Below, piece after piece: positions 8,880 through 17,617 of a stretch of 64,000 bases of DNA (positions are counted from its first letter, which is position 1; each line of letters begins with the position of its first letter). Made by a program: the position numbers and the translations under genes. The notes beneath the pieces were generated by a model. That model was not told the origin of the DNA. It made no database searches and was given only the letters and a program-made list of their open reading frames with translations. The DNA comes from Microbacterium sp. W4I20. GTDB lineage: Bacteria; Actinomycetota; Actinomycetes; Actinomycetales; Microbacteriaceae. Location of the stretch: contig NZ_JAUSYB010000001.1 of NCBI RefSeq assembly GCF_030816505.1, forward strand, positions 2,976,001 to 3,040,000, read 5' to 3'.

Positions 8880-9802
8880 GTTCTCTCGTCACTGAGACAG
8901 ACGCGGGCCGCCCCACCGGGCGGTCCGCGCTGTCGCGCCTGCTCGGCCGCACGCCGATCTGGTTCCTCGTGCCCGCGATCGGGCTGCTCGCCGGCTTCGC
9001 GGTCTACCCGCTGATCGTGCTCGTGCGCATGTCGCTGAGCGACGTCGGACCGAGCAACATCGTCGGAGAGTGGTCCTTCATCGGCCTGCAGAACTTCGTC
9101 GAGGTGCTGTCCGACGACGAGATCTGGCTCGCCCTCGCCCGCACGATCGGCGTCGCGTTGGTGCTGCTCGCCTCGAACTTCGTGTTCGGGTTCGTCGGGG
9201 CATCCATCCTCTCGGTCGGCGGACGCGTCACCGAGACGGTGCTCGCGGTGATGGTGTTCGTCTGGGCCCTGCCGCCGATCGTCTCCGGCAGCGCCTTCAA
9301 ATTCCTGCTCGACGACTCCGGCCCGATCAACAGCGCACTGGATGCCGTGGGCATCGCTCCCGTGTCGTGGTTGAGCTCGCCCGACCTCGCGCTGTGGTCG
9401 GTCACCGGAATCATCGCCTGGGCCGCGCTGCCCTTCTCGGTGCTGGTCATCCGCGGAGCCCTCATGGCGGTTCCCGTCGACCTGGTCGAGGCCGCAGCCC
9501 TCGACGGTGCGGGGTACTGGCGCACGCAGTTCCGGATCGTGCTTCCGCAGCTGCGGCCGACCCTCGGCATCCTGGCCATCCTCACCGTGCTGTACGCGTT
9601 CAAGAGCTTCGACTTCTTCTACGTCACCACCAAGGGCGGGCCGGGCACCACGACCAACACGCTGCCGGTACTCGCGTACAACACGGCCTTCTCCGGGTTC
9701 GAGATGAGCACGGGCGCCACGATCGCGCTGGTGTCGATGCTCGCGGTGGCGATCTTCGCCGTGCCGTACATCCGCGCCGTCCGCAGGGAGGAGCAGCCGT
9801 GA
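8876..9802 (+). CDS. ABC sugar-type permease (MalF-like)
   Basis: A 308-residue inner-membrane permease with six predicted segments and the EAA loop EAAALDGAGYWRTQFRIVLP in the cytoplasmic coupling position. The GTG start at 8876 overlaps the stop of the binding-protein gene (GTGA), so I prefer it over longer readings. It pairs with the next gene to form the import channel. No ATPase gene is nearby, so a shared MsiK-type ATPase is likely. Confidence 0.88.
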   Translation: MSSLVTETDAGRPTGRSALSRLLGRTPIWFLVPAIGLLAGFAVYPLIVLVRMSLSDVGPSNIVGEWSFIGLQNFVEVLSDDEIWLALARTIGVALVLLASNFVFGFVGASILSVGGRVTETVLAVMVFVWALPPIVSGSAFKFLLDDSGPINSALDAVGIAPVSWLSSPDLALWSVTGIIAWAALPFSVLVIRGALMAVPVDLVEAAALDGAGYWRTQFRIVLPQLRPTLGILAILTVLYAFKSFDFFYVTTKGGPGTTTNTLPVLAYNTAFSGFEMSTGATIALVSMLAVAIFAVPYIRAVRREEQP

Positions 9803-10626
9803 TCAGTCGCCCTCTGCGCACCACCTTCCGGGTGCTCGCCCTCGTGCTGGGCCTGGCGTACCTCCTGCCGCTGCTGTGGATCGTCCTCACCTCGTTCAAG
9901 ACGAAGCAGCAGGTGCTGACCGAGCCGAACGGCATCTTCTTCACCCCGACCCTCGACACCTACGCGAACGTCGTCGGCGACGGGATCGGGGCGATCCTGA
10001 CCTCGCTGCAGATCGCGATCGCCGTCACGCTCATCACGCTGCTCATCGCCGTTCCGGCCGCCGCGGCGCTCGCGCGTCGGGTGTCGGTCGGATGGAACCG
10101 GGTCATCACCGTCTTCCTCGCCGCCCTGCTCGTGCTGCAGATGGTGCCGCAGCCGATGACGGTGATCCCGCTCTACAGCGTGCTCGCGTCGTGGAAGCTG
10201 CTCGGCACCCTCGGCGGCCTGATCGTCGCCGACATCGCCCTGCTCCTGCCCTTCGCGATCATGCTGCTCCGGCCGTTCGCGCTGGCGATCCCGAGCGCCC
10301 TGTACGAGGCGGCCGAGCTCGACGGCGCCGGTCGCTGGCGCACCTTCCGCTCTCTGACCGTGCCGCTCTTGAGCAACGGCATCTTGACCGTGGTGTGCAT
10401 CGTGTTCATCTCGGCCTGGGGCGAGTTCGTGTACGCGATCAACTTCCTGCCGCAGGGGATCGTGCTGCCGGTCAGCGGTCTGCTCGCGCAGCAGAACTCG
10501 ACATACTCCGCCGAGTGGAACAGTCTGATGGCGTTGGCCGTGATCACCTCGCTTCCCCTCCTCCTGCTCTTCGTCGTCTCGCAGCGACGTCTGATCGCCG
10601 GGCTGTCGCTCGGTGCTGTGAAATGA
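9799..10626 (+). CDS. ABC sugar-type permease (MalG-like)
   Basis: A 275-residue second permease with an N-terminal membrane segment (FRVLALVLGLAYLLPLLWIV), the typical TSFK motif after it, and an EAA loop (YEAAELDGAGRWRTFRSLTV). The GTG start overlaps the stop of the previous gene by 4 bp. Six nt after its stop the first monooxygenase gene begins, so transport and catabolism are co-transcribed. Confidence 0.88.
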   Translation: MISRPLRTTFRVLALVLGLAYLLPLLWIVLTSFKTKQQVLTEPNGIFFTPTLDTYANVVGDGIGAILTSLQIAIAVTLITLLIAVPAAAALARRVSVGWNRVITVFLAALLVLQMVPQPMTVIPLYSVLASWKLLGTLGGLIVADIALLLPFAIMLLRPFALAIPSALYEAAELDGAGRWRTFRSLTVPLLSNGILTVVCIVFISAWGEFVYAINFLPQGIVLPVSGLLAQQNSTYSAEWNSLMALAVITSLPLLLLFVVSQRRLIAGLSLGAVK

Positions 10627-10632
10627 GAAACC

Positions 10633-11853
10633 ATGCCTGACCTTTCCCCTGAATTCCTCCAGCGTCTTCGCGATGGCGCGGCAGCGCGCGATCGCGACCG
10701 GGAGCTGCCGCGCGCCGAGGTGCGCGAGCTGCTCGTCGCCGGCTTCGGCAGCGCCCGGGTGCCCGCCGAGCACGGCGGTGAGGGCGTCGACCTCGCGACC
10801 CTGTTCGCCCGGCTCATGGACCTCGCCGCGGCGGACTCGAACGTGGCGCACGTGTTCCGCGGACACCTCGCGGTGATCGAGATGCAGAACTTCGAGCCGG
10901 ATGCCGCGCGGCGCGACGCCTGGTACGCCAGGGCCCTTGCGGGCGACCTGGTCGGAAACGCGCAGTCCGAGCAGACGGCGACCTCCGACCTCGCGACGAC
11001 CCTGACCAAGGTCGACGGCGAGCTCCGACTCAACGGACGCAAGTACTACACGACCGGCAGCATCTACGCCGACTGGATCGACCTGTCCGCCAGGTACCGC
11101 GGCGAGGACCACCAGGTGATCGTCTCGACGCGCACCCCGGGCGTCGAGTCCATCGATGACTGGGCAGGCTTCGGCCAGCGGCTCACCGGCAGCGGGACGA
11201 CGACCTTCACCGACGTGGTGGTCGACCCCGACCTCGTGCGACCGTATGCGCTGGACGACGACGGGTTCCGGCATCCGTACCTGATGGGGTTCTTCCAGCT
11301 GGTGCTGCTCGGAGTCGTCGCGGGGATCGGACGCGCGGCGGTCGACGACGCGGTGGCGTTCGTGCAGCCCCGCCGACGGATCTTCGGCTACGGGGGAGAG
11401 GCGTTCCCACGCGAGGATCCGCTCGTGCACACCGTCGTCGGCAAGCTGTCGTCGGCGGCGTTCGCCGCGCGGGCGACGGTGCTGGAGGCGGCCCGATCGC
11501 TGGATGCGGGGCTCGCCGGGTACCGGGCAGGCGAGCCGGATGCCGCGGCGTTCACCCGCGCGCAGCTCGACGTCTACCGCGCGCAGCAGACGGTGCTTCC
11601 GACCGTGATCGAGGCGACCGCGGAGCTGTTCGAGGTCGGCGGCGCGTCGTCGGTCGACACCGGGCGGGGACTCGACCGCCACTGGCGGAACGCCCGCACG
11701 ATCGCGACGCACAACCCGTCGGTGCAGCGCCTGCGGGCACTCGGCGACTGGGAGCTCAACGGGGTGCTGCCGCTGTTCAACCAGCCGCAGGCATCGGCGT
11801 CTGCGGCCGCGTCTGCGTCGAAGGAGTCCACCACGGAAGGCGCCGCGAAGTGA
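10633..11853 (+). CDS. Acyl-CoA dehydrogenase-fold flavin monooxygenase (DszC/SfnB-like)
   Basis: A 406-residue protein with the acyl-CoA dehydrogenase fold but the features of its monooxygenase branch (DszC, SfnB, group D flavin monooxygenases). Visible parts are the N-terminal helical domain, the FMN-side strand VGNAQSEQTATSD, the KYYTTGSIYADW segment and a C-terminal helical bundle. The general-base Glu of true acyl-CoA dehydrogenases is not evident. Such enzymes use reduced flavin from a separate reductase to oxidise sulfur or nitrogen heteroatoms or to release sulfinate. It is coupled by GTGA overlap to an NtaA-type monooxygenase. No flavin reductase gene is in the operon. Confidence 0.8.
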   Translation: MPDLSPEFLQRLRDGAAARDRDRELPRAEVRELLVAGFGSARVPAEHGGEGVDLATLFARLMDLAAADSNVAHVFRGHLAVIEMQNFEPDAARRDAWYARALAGDLVGNAQSEQTATSDLATTLTKVDGELRLNGRKYYTTGSIYADWIDLSARYRGEDHQVIVSTRTPGVESIDDWAGFGQRLTGSGTTTFTDVVVDPDLVRPYALDDDGFRHPYLMGFFQLVLLGVVAGIGRAAVDDAVAFVQPRRRIFGYGGEAFPREDPLVHTVVGKLSSAAFAARATVLEAARSLDAGLAGYRAGEPDAAAFTRAQLDVYRAQQTVLPTVIEATAELFEVGGASSVDTGRGLDRHWRNARTIATHNPSVQRLRALGDWELNGVLPLFNQPQASASAAASASKESTTEGAAK

Positions 11854-13217
11854 CCAAGCAGCTCATCGTCAACCTCTTCGAGATGGCGACGCCGGGGCAC
11901 ATCACGCACGGCCTGTGGCGCCAGCCCGACAACCAGCGCGAGCGCTACGCGGACATCGCGTACTGGACCGAGCTCGCGCAGGTGGCCGAGGCCGCCGGGT
12001 TCGACGCGATCTTCCTCGCCGATGTCGTGGGCGCGTACGACGTGTACGACGACAGCTTCGAGCCGGCGCTGGAGCGCGGGCTGCAGATCCCGAACATCGA
12101 CCCGCTGCTGCTCGTCGCCGCGATGGCGGCCGTGACCGAGCACGTCGGCTTCGGGGTGACCTTCTCGACGACGTACGAGCCGCCGTTCGCCTTCGCCCGC
12201 CGGATGGCGACGCTCGACCATCTGACCCGGGGGCGGGTGGGGTGGAACATCGTCACCTCGTACCTGCCGAATGCGGCGCGGAACTTCGGTCTCGCGGACC
12301 AGATCCCGCACGACACCCGGTACGAGATGGCCGCGGAGTACATCGACGTCCTCTACAAGCTGTGGGAGGGCTCGTGGGATGACGACGCGGTCGTCGCCGA
12401 CAAAGAGGGCGGCACGTACAGCCGTGCCGGTTCGGTGCGGGCGATCGACCACGTGGGGGAGCACTTCCGGGTGGCCGGCCCGCACCTGACCGAACCGTCG
12501 CCGCAGCGCGTGCCGCTGCTGTTCCAGGCATCCGCGTCGAAGGCCGGCATAGCGTTCGCCGCGCGGAACGCCGAGGTGCTGTTCACGGCCGACCGTCCGC
12601 CGGGGGCGCTCGAGCGGAACATCGCCGCGATCCGCGAGGAGAGCGTGCGCAGCGGCAGGCGTCCGGAAGACACGCGCTATGTGGTGATGGCGACCGTCAT
12701 CGTCGCGCCCACCGAGGAGGATGCGCGGGCGAAGTACGAGAACTACCGGTCGTTCCGCGACCCCGAGGGGGCGTTCATCCACATGAGCGTGCCGTTCCAT
12801 CCGCTGCAGCATCCGTCCGACATCACGGTGCGCGAGGCGCTGGAGCGCGAGGGGCGGCAGGACGTCATCGATGCCGGCGGGCTGCCGCTGCACCTGACGG
12901 TCGGGCAGTTCGCGAGCGCGGTCGACGAGGCCTGGGACTCTCGGTTCCTCGCGGTCGGAACGCCCGCACAGGTGGCCGACACGATCGAGCGCTGGCTCGA
13001 CGACGACGGCATCGACGGCATCAACCTGCGCCAGTACCACTCGTTCGACACGGCCAGGGACTTCGGTGAGCTGGTGGTGCCGGAACTGCGGCGTCGGGGG
13101 CGGATGCGGGAGGCGTACGTGCCCGGCGAGACGCTGCGCGAGCGGATCTTCGGCGAGGGCCCGCGGCTGCCGGAGCGCCATCCGGCGGCGCGGTACCGGG
13201 GCGGGAAGAACCTGTAG
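11850..13217 (+). CDS. FMN-dependent monooxygenase of the NtaA/SnaA/DmoA family
   Basis: A 455-residue bacterial-luciferase-like TIM-barrel enzyme. The opening NLFEMATPGHITHGLWR, the FLADVVGAYDVY stretch and GRVGWNIVTSYLPNAARNFG are characteristic of the NtaA/SnaA/DszA/DmoA group, which oxygenates nitrilotriacetate, dibenzothiophene sulfone, dimethyl sulfide and similar compounds with FMNH2. The GTG start overlaps the previous stop. A DszC-like enzyme beside a DszA-like enzyme recalls sulfone pathways, though other C-S or C-N substrates are possible. The C-terminal codons are duplicated downstream (13239-13283). Confidence 0.85.
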   Translation: MTKQLIVNLFEMATPGHITHGLWRQPDNQRERYADIAYWTELAQVAEAAGFDAIFLADVVGAYDVYDDSFEPALERGLQIPNIDPLLLVAAMAAVTEHVGFGVTFSTTYEPPFAFARRMATLDHLTRGRVGWNIVTSYLPNAARNFGLADQIPHDTRYEMAAEYIDVLYKLWEGSWDDDAVVADKEGGTYSRAGSVRAIDHVGEHFRVAGPHLTEPSPQRVPLLFQASASKAGIAFAARNAEVLFTADRPPGALERNIAAIREESVRSGRRPEDTRYVVMATVIVAPTEEDARAKYENYRSFRDPEGAFIHMSVPFHPLQHPSDITVREALEREGRQDVIDAGGLPLHLTVGQFASAVDEAWDSRFLAVGTPAQVADTIERWLDDDGIDGINLRQYHSFDTARDFGELVVPELRRRGRMREAYVPGETLRERIFGEGPRLPERHPAARYRGGKNL

Positions 13218-13283
13218 TTCCGGCCGCGGCGTTGCTGTATCCGGCGGCGCGGTATCGCGGGGGGAAGAACCTGTAGTTCCGGC
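13180..13283 (+). repeat. Direct repeat of the monooxygenase gene end, second copy a gene remnant
   Basis: A 45-bp segment (13180-13224) containing the last codons and stop of the monooxygenase recurs at 13239-13283 with 42 of 45 bases identical. Read in the matching frame, both encode PAARYRGGKNL-stop, and all three differences are third-position silent changes. The second copy therefore looks like the tail of a lost homologous gene rather than a recent duplication. Confidence 0.8.
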
Positions 13284-13369
13284 ATCCACCTGCTATATAT
13301 CGCGACGCCCCGCTCCCTTCGAGAGGATGGTGCGGGTGCGAGCGGATGCTGCGCCGGACGGGGGATGCA

Positions 13370-15115
13370 GTGTCTGATCATGACGGCGTGAGGGTGAGTC
13401 GGCGGACGCTGTTCCGTCTGTCGGGGGCGGCGGCCGTCGGTGCGGTGGTGGGTGTTCCGCTCGCCGGCTTCGGTGCACCGCTGACGGCGGGCGCGGCTGA
13501 GGCGTGCAATGCGCTCATGCATCAGGACGGCTTCGGGTCACCGACCGTCGGGTCCTGGCTGGAGTCGGACTTCGACAGCACCTCGCTCCGCATCCCGGCG
13601 GGTTCGCGCTGGGACGATGCCGCTCTCTTCAACCCGAGCCGTTTCGCCATCGTTCCGGACCCCGCCGGATCGGCGGAGAGCGTGATGCGGTTCACGGTCC
13701 CCGGCAACGGGAGCGCCTACCGGGCCGAGCTCATGCGCAGGCAGCTGAGCTACGGACGCTACCGGTTCACTGTGTCGGTGTTCGTGCCCCAGGACTTCGT
13801 CCCGTACCGCTGGGACACGATCGTCGCGCAGTGGCACGCCTTCCGGCTGCCGAACGGGCGGGACACCAACCCGCCACTCGCGCTGTCGATCGACACGCTC
13901 GCGCCCGTGTGGGACTTCCGGATCGCTCAGCTGCAGCCGGATCTCACGACCAGGATCACGCGCTACGTCCTGCCGGTCCCCGTCCGATACGGCGCGTGGA
14001 CCGACTGGTCCTTCGACATCGTCTGGTCGACGCCGACGACCCCCGGCCGCGTGGTCATTCTGCAGGACGGCGCCGAGGTGCTCCGGTTCGACGGAGTGAA
14101 CAACTACCACCAGGCGTCGTCGCCGTACTTCCAGACCGGGATCTACCGTCCCGTCTGGCGCAACGGTTATGCGCCGACGGCGCCGGTGCACATCTATCAC
14201 CGCGGCATCACCATTCGCGATCTCACGGCCTGCGCGACGGTGCCGGCGCCGACCGGCGTGCCCGACGCGATGACCAGCGACGGCGAACGCGTGGTGCTCA
14301 GCCCTCTCGCGAACGACCTCGCGGTGGGGGCGGCGACGACCGTCGACCCGACGTCGCTGCGGCTGGTCGACGCGGACGGAGCGCTCGTGACCGAACTCGA
14401 CGTTCCCGGCGAAGGGCTCTGGTCGGTCGATCCGGCGACGGCGCAGGTCTCGTTCGCCGCCGCGGCGACCTTCGTGGGCGCCGTCGATCCGCGGTCCTAT
14501 CGTGTGCGATTCGTGGCAGCCGACGGCACGTTCCAGACGTTCGGGAGCGAGCTGACCATCGAGGTGCGGCGGGCGGAGATCACGGTGCCGTCAGGTGCTG
14601 TCACATCCTCGGGGCCCGGAACCGTCACGCTCACCCCTCTGGCGGGCGTCGGTGATGTCAATGCGTCGACACTGCGGCTCGTCGATCCGCTGACGTCGGA
14701 GGAGAGCTCCACGGTCGTGCTCGACGGTCAGGGCGTGTTCGCAGCACCGGGCGACGGAACGGTGGAGTTCACCCCGGAGGTGGGATTCGAGGGCGTGGCT
14801 TCGGTGGGGCTGGTCGTCGACGACCGGTTCGATCGTGCGGTGGTCAGTTCTGTGACAGTGTCGGTGATCGACAACCCTCGGCCGGCCGGACTGGCGCCGA
14901 CCGAGCCGGGACTGTCGGGGGCGTCGCGGTCGCCGGGATCGCCGGGATCGGGTGGAGTCGGGTCGGCCGGGGCCGGCGTACGCGACGGACGGATGCTGGC
15001 CGCGACCGGCGGTGCCGTTCCGTCGTCGCTCGTTGCGCTCGGCGTCGGAGCCGTGGTGGCAGGCGCGGCACTCGCGGGGCACGATGCGCGGACGAGTTCA
15101 CGATCAGCGGACTGA
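13370..15115 (+). CDS. Tat-exported, wall-anchored polysaccharide-lyase-like protein
   Basis: A 581-residue surface protein. The N-terminus has a twin-arginine signal, SRRTLFRLSG, and a hydrophobic stretch ending near GAAEA. Residues ~45-290 resemble the concanavalin-like heparin-lyase/glucuronan-lyase fold (polysacc_lyase). Two Ig/CshA-like repeats follow (VVLSPLANDLAVG and VTLTPLAGVGDVN), then a Ser/Pro/Gly linker. The end carries LAATG at about residue 543, a hydrophobic helix and Arg residues, a class E sortase (LAXTG) signal. The GTG at 13370 has a GGGGGA 5-6 nt upstream; ATG 13346 is the alternative. Substrate is unknown. It probably degrades an acidic polysaccharide at the cell surface. 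Confidence 0.7.
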   Translation: MSDHDGVRVSRRTLFRLSGAAAVGAVVGVPLAGFGAPLTAGAAEACNALMHQDGFGSPTVGSWLESDFDSTSLRIPAGSRWDDAALFNPSRFAIVPDPAGSAESVMRFTVPGNGSAYRAELMRRQLSYGRYRFTVSVFVPQDFVPYRWDTIVAQWHAFRLPNGRDTNPPLALSIDTLAPVWDFRIAQLQPDLTTRITRYVLPVPVRYGAWTDWSFDIVWSTPTTPGRVVILQDGAEVLRFDGVNNYHQASSPYFQTGIYRPVWRNGYAPTAPVHIYHRGITIRDLTACATVPAPTGVPDAMTSDGERVVLSPLANDLAVGAATTVDPTSLRLVDADGALVTELDVPGEGLWSVDPATAQVSFAAAATFVGAVDPRSYRVRFVAADGTFQTFGSELTIEVRRAEITVPSGAVTSSGPGTVTLTPLAGVGDVNASTLRLVDPLTSEESSTVVLDGQGVFAAPGDGTVEFTPEVGFEGVASVGLVVDDRFDRAVVSSVTVSVIDNPRPAGLAPTEPGLSGASRSPGSPGSGGVGSAGAGVRDGRMLAATGGAVPSSLVALGVGAVVAGAALAGHDARTSSRSAD

Positions 15116-15150
15116 TTCTGCGGATTCCTCCGCTGGTCGTGAACTCCTCC
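15090..15150. terminator. Inverted repeat IR4 across the stop codon, probable terminator
   Basis: Arms 15090-15111 and 15129-15150 pair at 20 of 22 positions around a 17-nt loop. It spans the stop of the surface protein and precedes the end of the convergent MerR gene, fitting a bidirectional terminator without a T-tract. Confidence 0.55.
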
Positions 15151-15158
15151 GCTGATCG

Positions 15159-15965
15159 TTACGGTGTCCGCCGCACGGGCTGCTGGAGCTCGGTGACCCA
15201 GTCGGCCTGGTCGTCCGACACCGCGCGCACATAGAGCTCGCGGCAGGCGCCGTCGTGGATCAGACCGCGGGCGATGACCTCGGTGTGGATGGCCTGCCAG
15301 CTCTCGGCGATCGTGTCCATCGAACCGAGGTGGATGCCGCACACCGCGACCTCGGTCGGCGGCAGCTCGACGATGTCGAAGCCGTCACGGGCGGGTCCTG
15401 TGTAGGAGTAGCCCACGATGACCTCCATCCCGTCGTCGATCGTGTCGTACTGCGCGATCGGGGTGGCGAGGGAGCCGGGCTCGTCGCCGATGATCGCGGC
15501 CACGGCGTCGAACGAGGGGCCGACGACGGCGGCGACCTGCGGCTGCTCCGCGACGACGTGGCGGATGGCCGCAAGGCGGACGGCGGGCAGCGGCTTCTCG
15601 ATGATCTCGATCTGGGACATGTGCTTCTCTCTTTCGATGAGGTGGAGCCGCCGTTCCACGTCGACGAGTCGTTCCGCGGCGATCCGGTGCTCCTGTTCGA
15701 CCTCCGCGCGCCGGATCCGCAGCAGGGCCGCGATGCGCTCCGCGTCGACACCCTGCTCGAGGATCGAGGAGATGTCGTCCAGGCCGAAGCCCAGCTGACG
15801 GAGAGCGACGATGCGATGCAGGCGCTCCAATTGCGAGGGGTCGTACGAGCGGTAGCCGCTGAACTCGTCCACGTGAGCGGGCACGAGCAGGCCGGCGGTG
15901 TCCCAGTGCCGCAGCATCCGGTGGGTCACCTGGCCGATCTGCGCGAACGCTCCGATGGATAACAT
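15159..15965 (-). CDS. MerR-family regulator with GyrI-like effector domain
   Basis: A 268-residue transcription factor of the BmrR/TipA-like type. Residues 1-70 form the MerR winged helix (IGAFAQIGQVTHRMLRHWD, then GYRSYDPSQLERLHRI). A dimerising coiled coil follows at about 80-115, then a GyrI-like small-molecule-binding domain (YDTIDDGMEVIVGYSYTG) to the end. Proteins of this kind bind hydrophobic or cationic ligands and untwist promoters with an overlong spacer. The start at 15965 has GGGAGA 9 nt upstream. No exporter is adjacent, so the target may be its own promoter. Confidence 0.88.
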   Translation of the reverse strand: MLSIGAFAQIGQVTHRMLRHWDTAGLLVPAHVDEFSGYRSYDPSQLERLHRIVALRQLGFGLDDISSILEQGVDAERIAALLRIRRAEVEQEHRIAAERLVDVERRLHLIEREKHMSQIEIIEKPLPAVRLAAIRHVVAEQPQVAAVVGPSFDAVAAIIGDEPGSLATPIAQYDTIDDGMEVIVGYSYTGPARDGFDIVELPPTEVAVCGIHLGSMDTIAESWQAIHTEVIARGLIHDGACRELYVRAVSDDQADWVTELQQPVRRTP

Positions 15966-15981
15966 GTCTCAGTTCTCCCGT

Positions 15982-16002
15982 CTGCCACAGTGTCAGGGTC
16001 AA
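15982..16002 (-). promoter_or_regulatory. Putative MerR autoregulatory operator and -35 element
   Basis: On the minus strand a TTGACC (16002-15997) is followed directly by CTGACACTGTGGCAG (15996-15982), an imperfect palindrome, 17-37 nt upstream of the MerR start. This resembles operators of multidrug MerR regulators, but a matching -10 is not obvious. Confidence 0.4.
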
Positions 16003-16147
16003 GTATCGCCGTGGATCCGGTCTGCCGAACCTCGTGCTGCTGCCGTCGGGTGGCCATATTGAGGTCCCCTTCCAGGCATGCCGGTATATCGCTTTTGCGC
16101 TCCTGATCGGGCCTTTGAATGTCGGTGGCCCCTGGTTCACTGAAGGT

Positions 16148-17542
16148 ATGACAGCACTGGCAGACGCGACGATCGAGCAGGTGGAGGCGCTGAGTTCGGC
16201 GACCGACATGCTCGTCGAGCTCGAGCGCACGATCAGCAGTCTGCAGGCCGCGCGCGACGGTGTTCTGGCGATCGGGTCGCGTCTGGCGCTGCAGGTCGCC
16301 GATGAGGCGGAGCATCCGGACTTCGGTGACCAGACGACGCGCACGGTCGCGGCCGAGATGGCGGCGGCGTTGCGCGTGAGCGACCGCACGGTGCAGGCGC
16401 GCATGGCAGACGCGGTGTGGCGGGTCGAGCGGTTTCCGCTGGTGTGGGCTGCGCAGGGGGCCGGGCGCATCAGCGCCGCCCATGCGCGGGCGATCTGCGA
16501 GGCGGCCGAGCACCTCGACGACGCGGCCGACCGCGATGCGTACTCTGCCGAGATGGTCTCGTTCGCGGAGTCCGAGTCGCCGAACCGAGTGTCGCGGCGG
16601 GGGCGTCGCGTGGCGGAGAAGTATCAGTCGCGCTCCATCGACGGGCGGCACAAGGATGCGCGGCAGAAGCGGTCGGTGTGGGTGAAAGACGTCGGCGACG
16701 GGATGACGCAGCTCGGGCTCCTCGGTCCCTCCGCGCTCGTGCACGGGGTCTTCGAGCGGCTGACTCAGATGGCCCAGACGGTGCAGGAGCACGAATCCGT
16801 TTCGGATCGAGACTCGGTGCAGGAACAGTCCGCGCGGCGGGCGAGCGCGGCCGGAAGCTCTTTCGGGCCCGCGGCGAACGAGAGTTCGGATGCTGCCGCC
16901 GACGCTCCCGCCCCGGATTCCGCAGCCGCGGCCGACGCACGCACGATCGCGCAGATCCGTGCCGATCTCGCTCTCGATCTCCTCCTCGCCGGAGCGCCGA
17001 CCGGGCATGACACCCCCGACGGACTCCTTGCCGCGATCCGGGGATCGGTGTCCGTCACCGTTCCCGTCACCACGCTCATGGGCTGCGGTACGACACCGGC
17101 CGAGCTCGACGGGCGCACCCCGATCGACTCGGTCACCGCGAGAATGTTCGCCGGCGCGGCATCCGGCTGGGATCGCATCCTGACCCACCCGATCACCGGT
17201 GCTCTCCTCGCCGTGGATCGATATCGACCAGGGTCAGAGCTCAAGCGGTACCTTCGTGCCCGCGATCAACGCTGCCGATTCCCCACCTGCGGCTACCTGG
17301 CCGCCGACAGCGACATCGACCATACGCACGACGCAGCTCACGGCGGTCCCACCAGCGCGGACAACCTCGGCCACCTCTGCCGTCGACACCACACGCTCAA
17401 GCACCACAGTCCCTGGCACGTCGAACAGCTCGAACCCGGCGTCTACGCCTGGACCAGTCCCACCAGGCGCACCTACATCGACGAACCCCCGCGGCCGAAC
17501 ACCGTCACCTTCACCGAAGATCTGACGCCCGCGCCGTTCTGA
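16148..17542 (+). CDS. DUF222 / HNH endonuclease-domain protein (13E12-type)
   Basis: A 464-residue protein of the large actinobacterial DUF222-HNH family. The long N-terminal DUF222 helical region is followed by an Ala/Asp/Ser-rich linker at about residues 215-265 and a C-terminal HNH nuclease domain: RCRFPTC, then DIDHTHDAAHGGPTSADNL and LCRRHHTLKH, which supply metal and DNA ligands. These genes occur in many copies in such genomes, and some sit in mobile elements, but no intein, intron or recombinase is visible here. The ATG at 16148 is a conservative choice with a poorly spaced upstream GAAGG. In-frame codons run back to 16034. Confidence 0.8.
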   Translation: MTALADATIEQVEALSSATDMLVELERTISSLQAARDGVLAIGSRLALQVADEAEHPDFGDQTTRTVAAEMAAALRVSDRTVQARMADAVWRVERFPLVWAAQGAGRISAAHARAICEAAEHLDDAADRDAYSAEMVSFAESESPNRVSRRGRRVAEKYQSRSIDGRHKDARQKRSVWVKDVGDGMTQLGLLGPSALVHGVFERLTQMAQTVQEHESVSDRDSVQEQSARRASAAGSSFGPAANESSDAAADAPAPDSAAAADARTIAQIRADLALDLLLAGAPTGHDTPDGLLAAIRGSVSVTVPVTTLMGCGTTPAELDGRTPIDSVTARMFAGAASGWDRILTHPITGALLAVDRYRPGSELKRYLRARDQRCRFPTCGYLAADSDIDHTHDAAHGGPTSADNLGHLCRRHHTLKHHSPWHVEQLEPGVYAWTSPTRRTYIDEPPRPNTVTFTEDLTPAPF

Positions 17543-17552
17543 GACCTGCGCC

Positions 17553-17586
17553 GTTCTGACACCAGCACTGTTCTGACACCAGCACT
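17553..17586. repeat. Short tandem repeat in convergent gap
   Basis: Two perfect copies of GTTCTGACACCAGCACT (17553-17569, 17570-17586), with degraded half-copies on both sides, fill the gap between the convergent HNH and lipoprotein genes. Confidence 0.6.
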
Positions 17587-17617
17587 GATCTGAAGCGCGC
17601 TCAGTCTGGAGACCCGA

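Noticed and set aside
9619..11712. 697-codon open frame on the minus strand
   Set aside because: It is antisense to the permease and DszC-like genes, rich in Arg/Asp/His with no recognisable domain, as expected from GC-rich third-position bias.
16148..17542. Mobile element or homing nuclease island
   Set aside because: The DUF222/HNH gene has no flanking repeats, recombinase or intron, and such genes are common chromosomal residents in actinobacteria.
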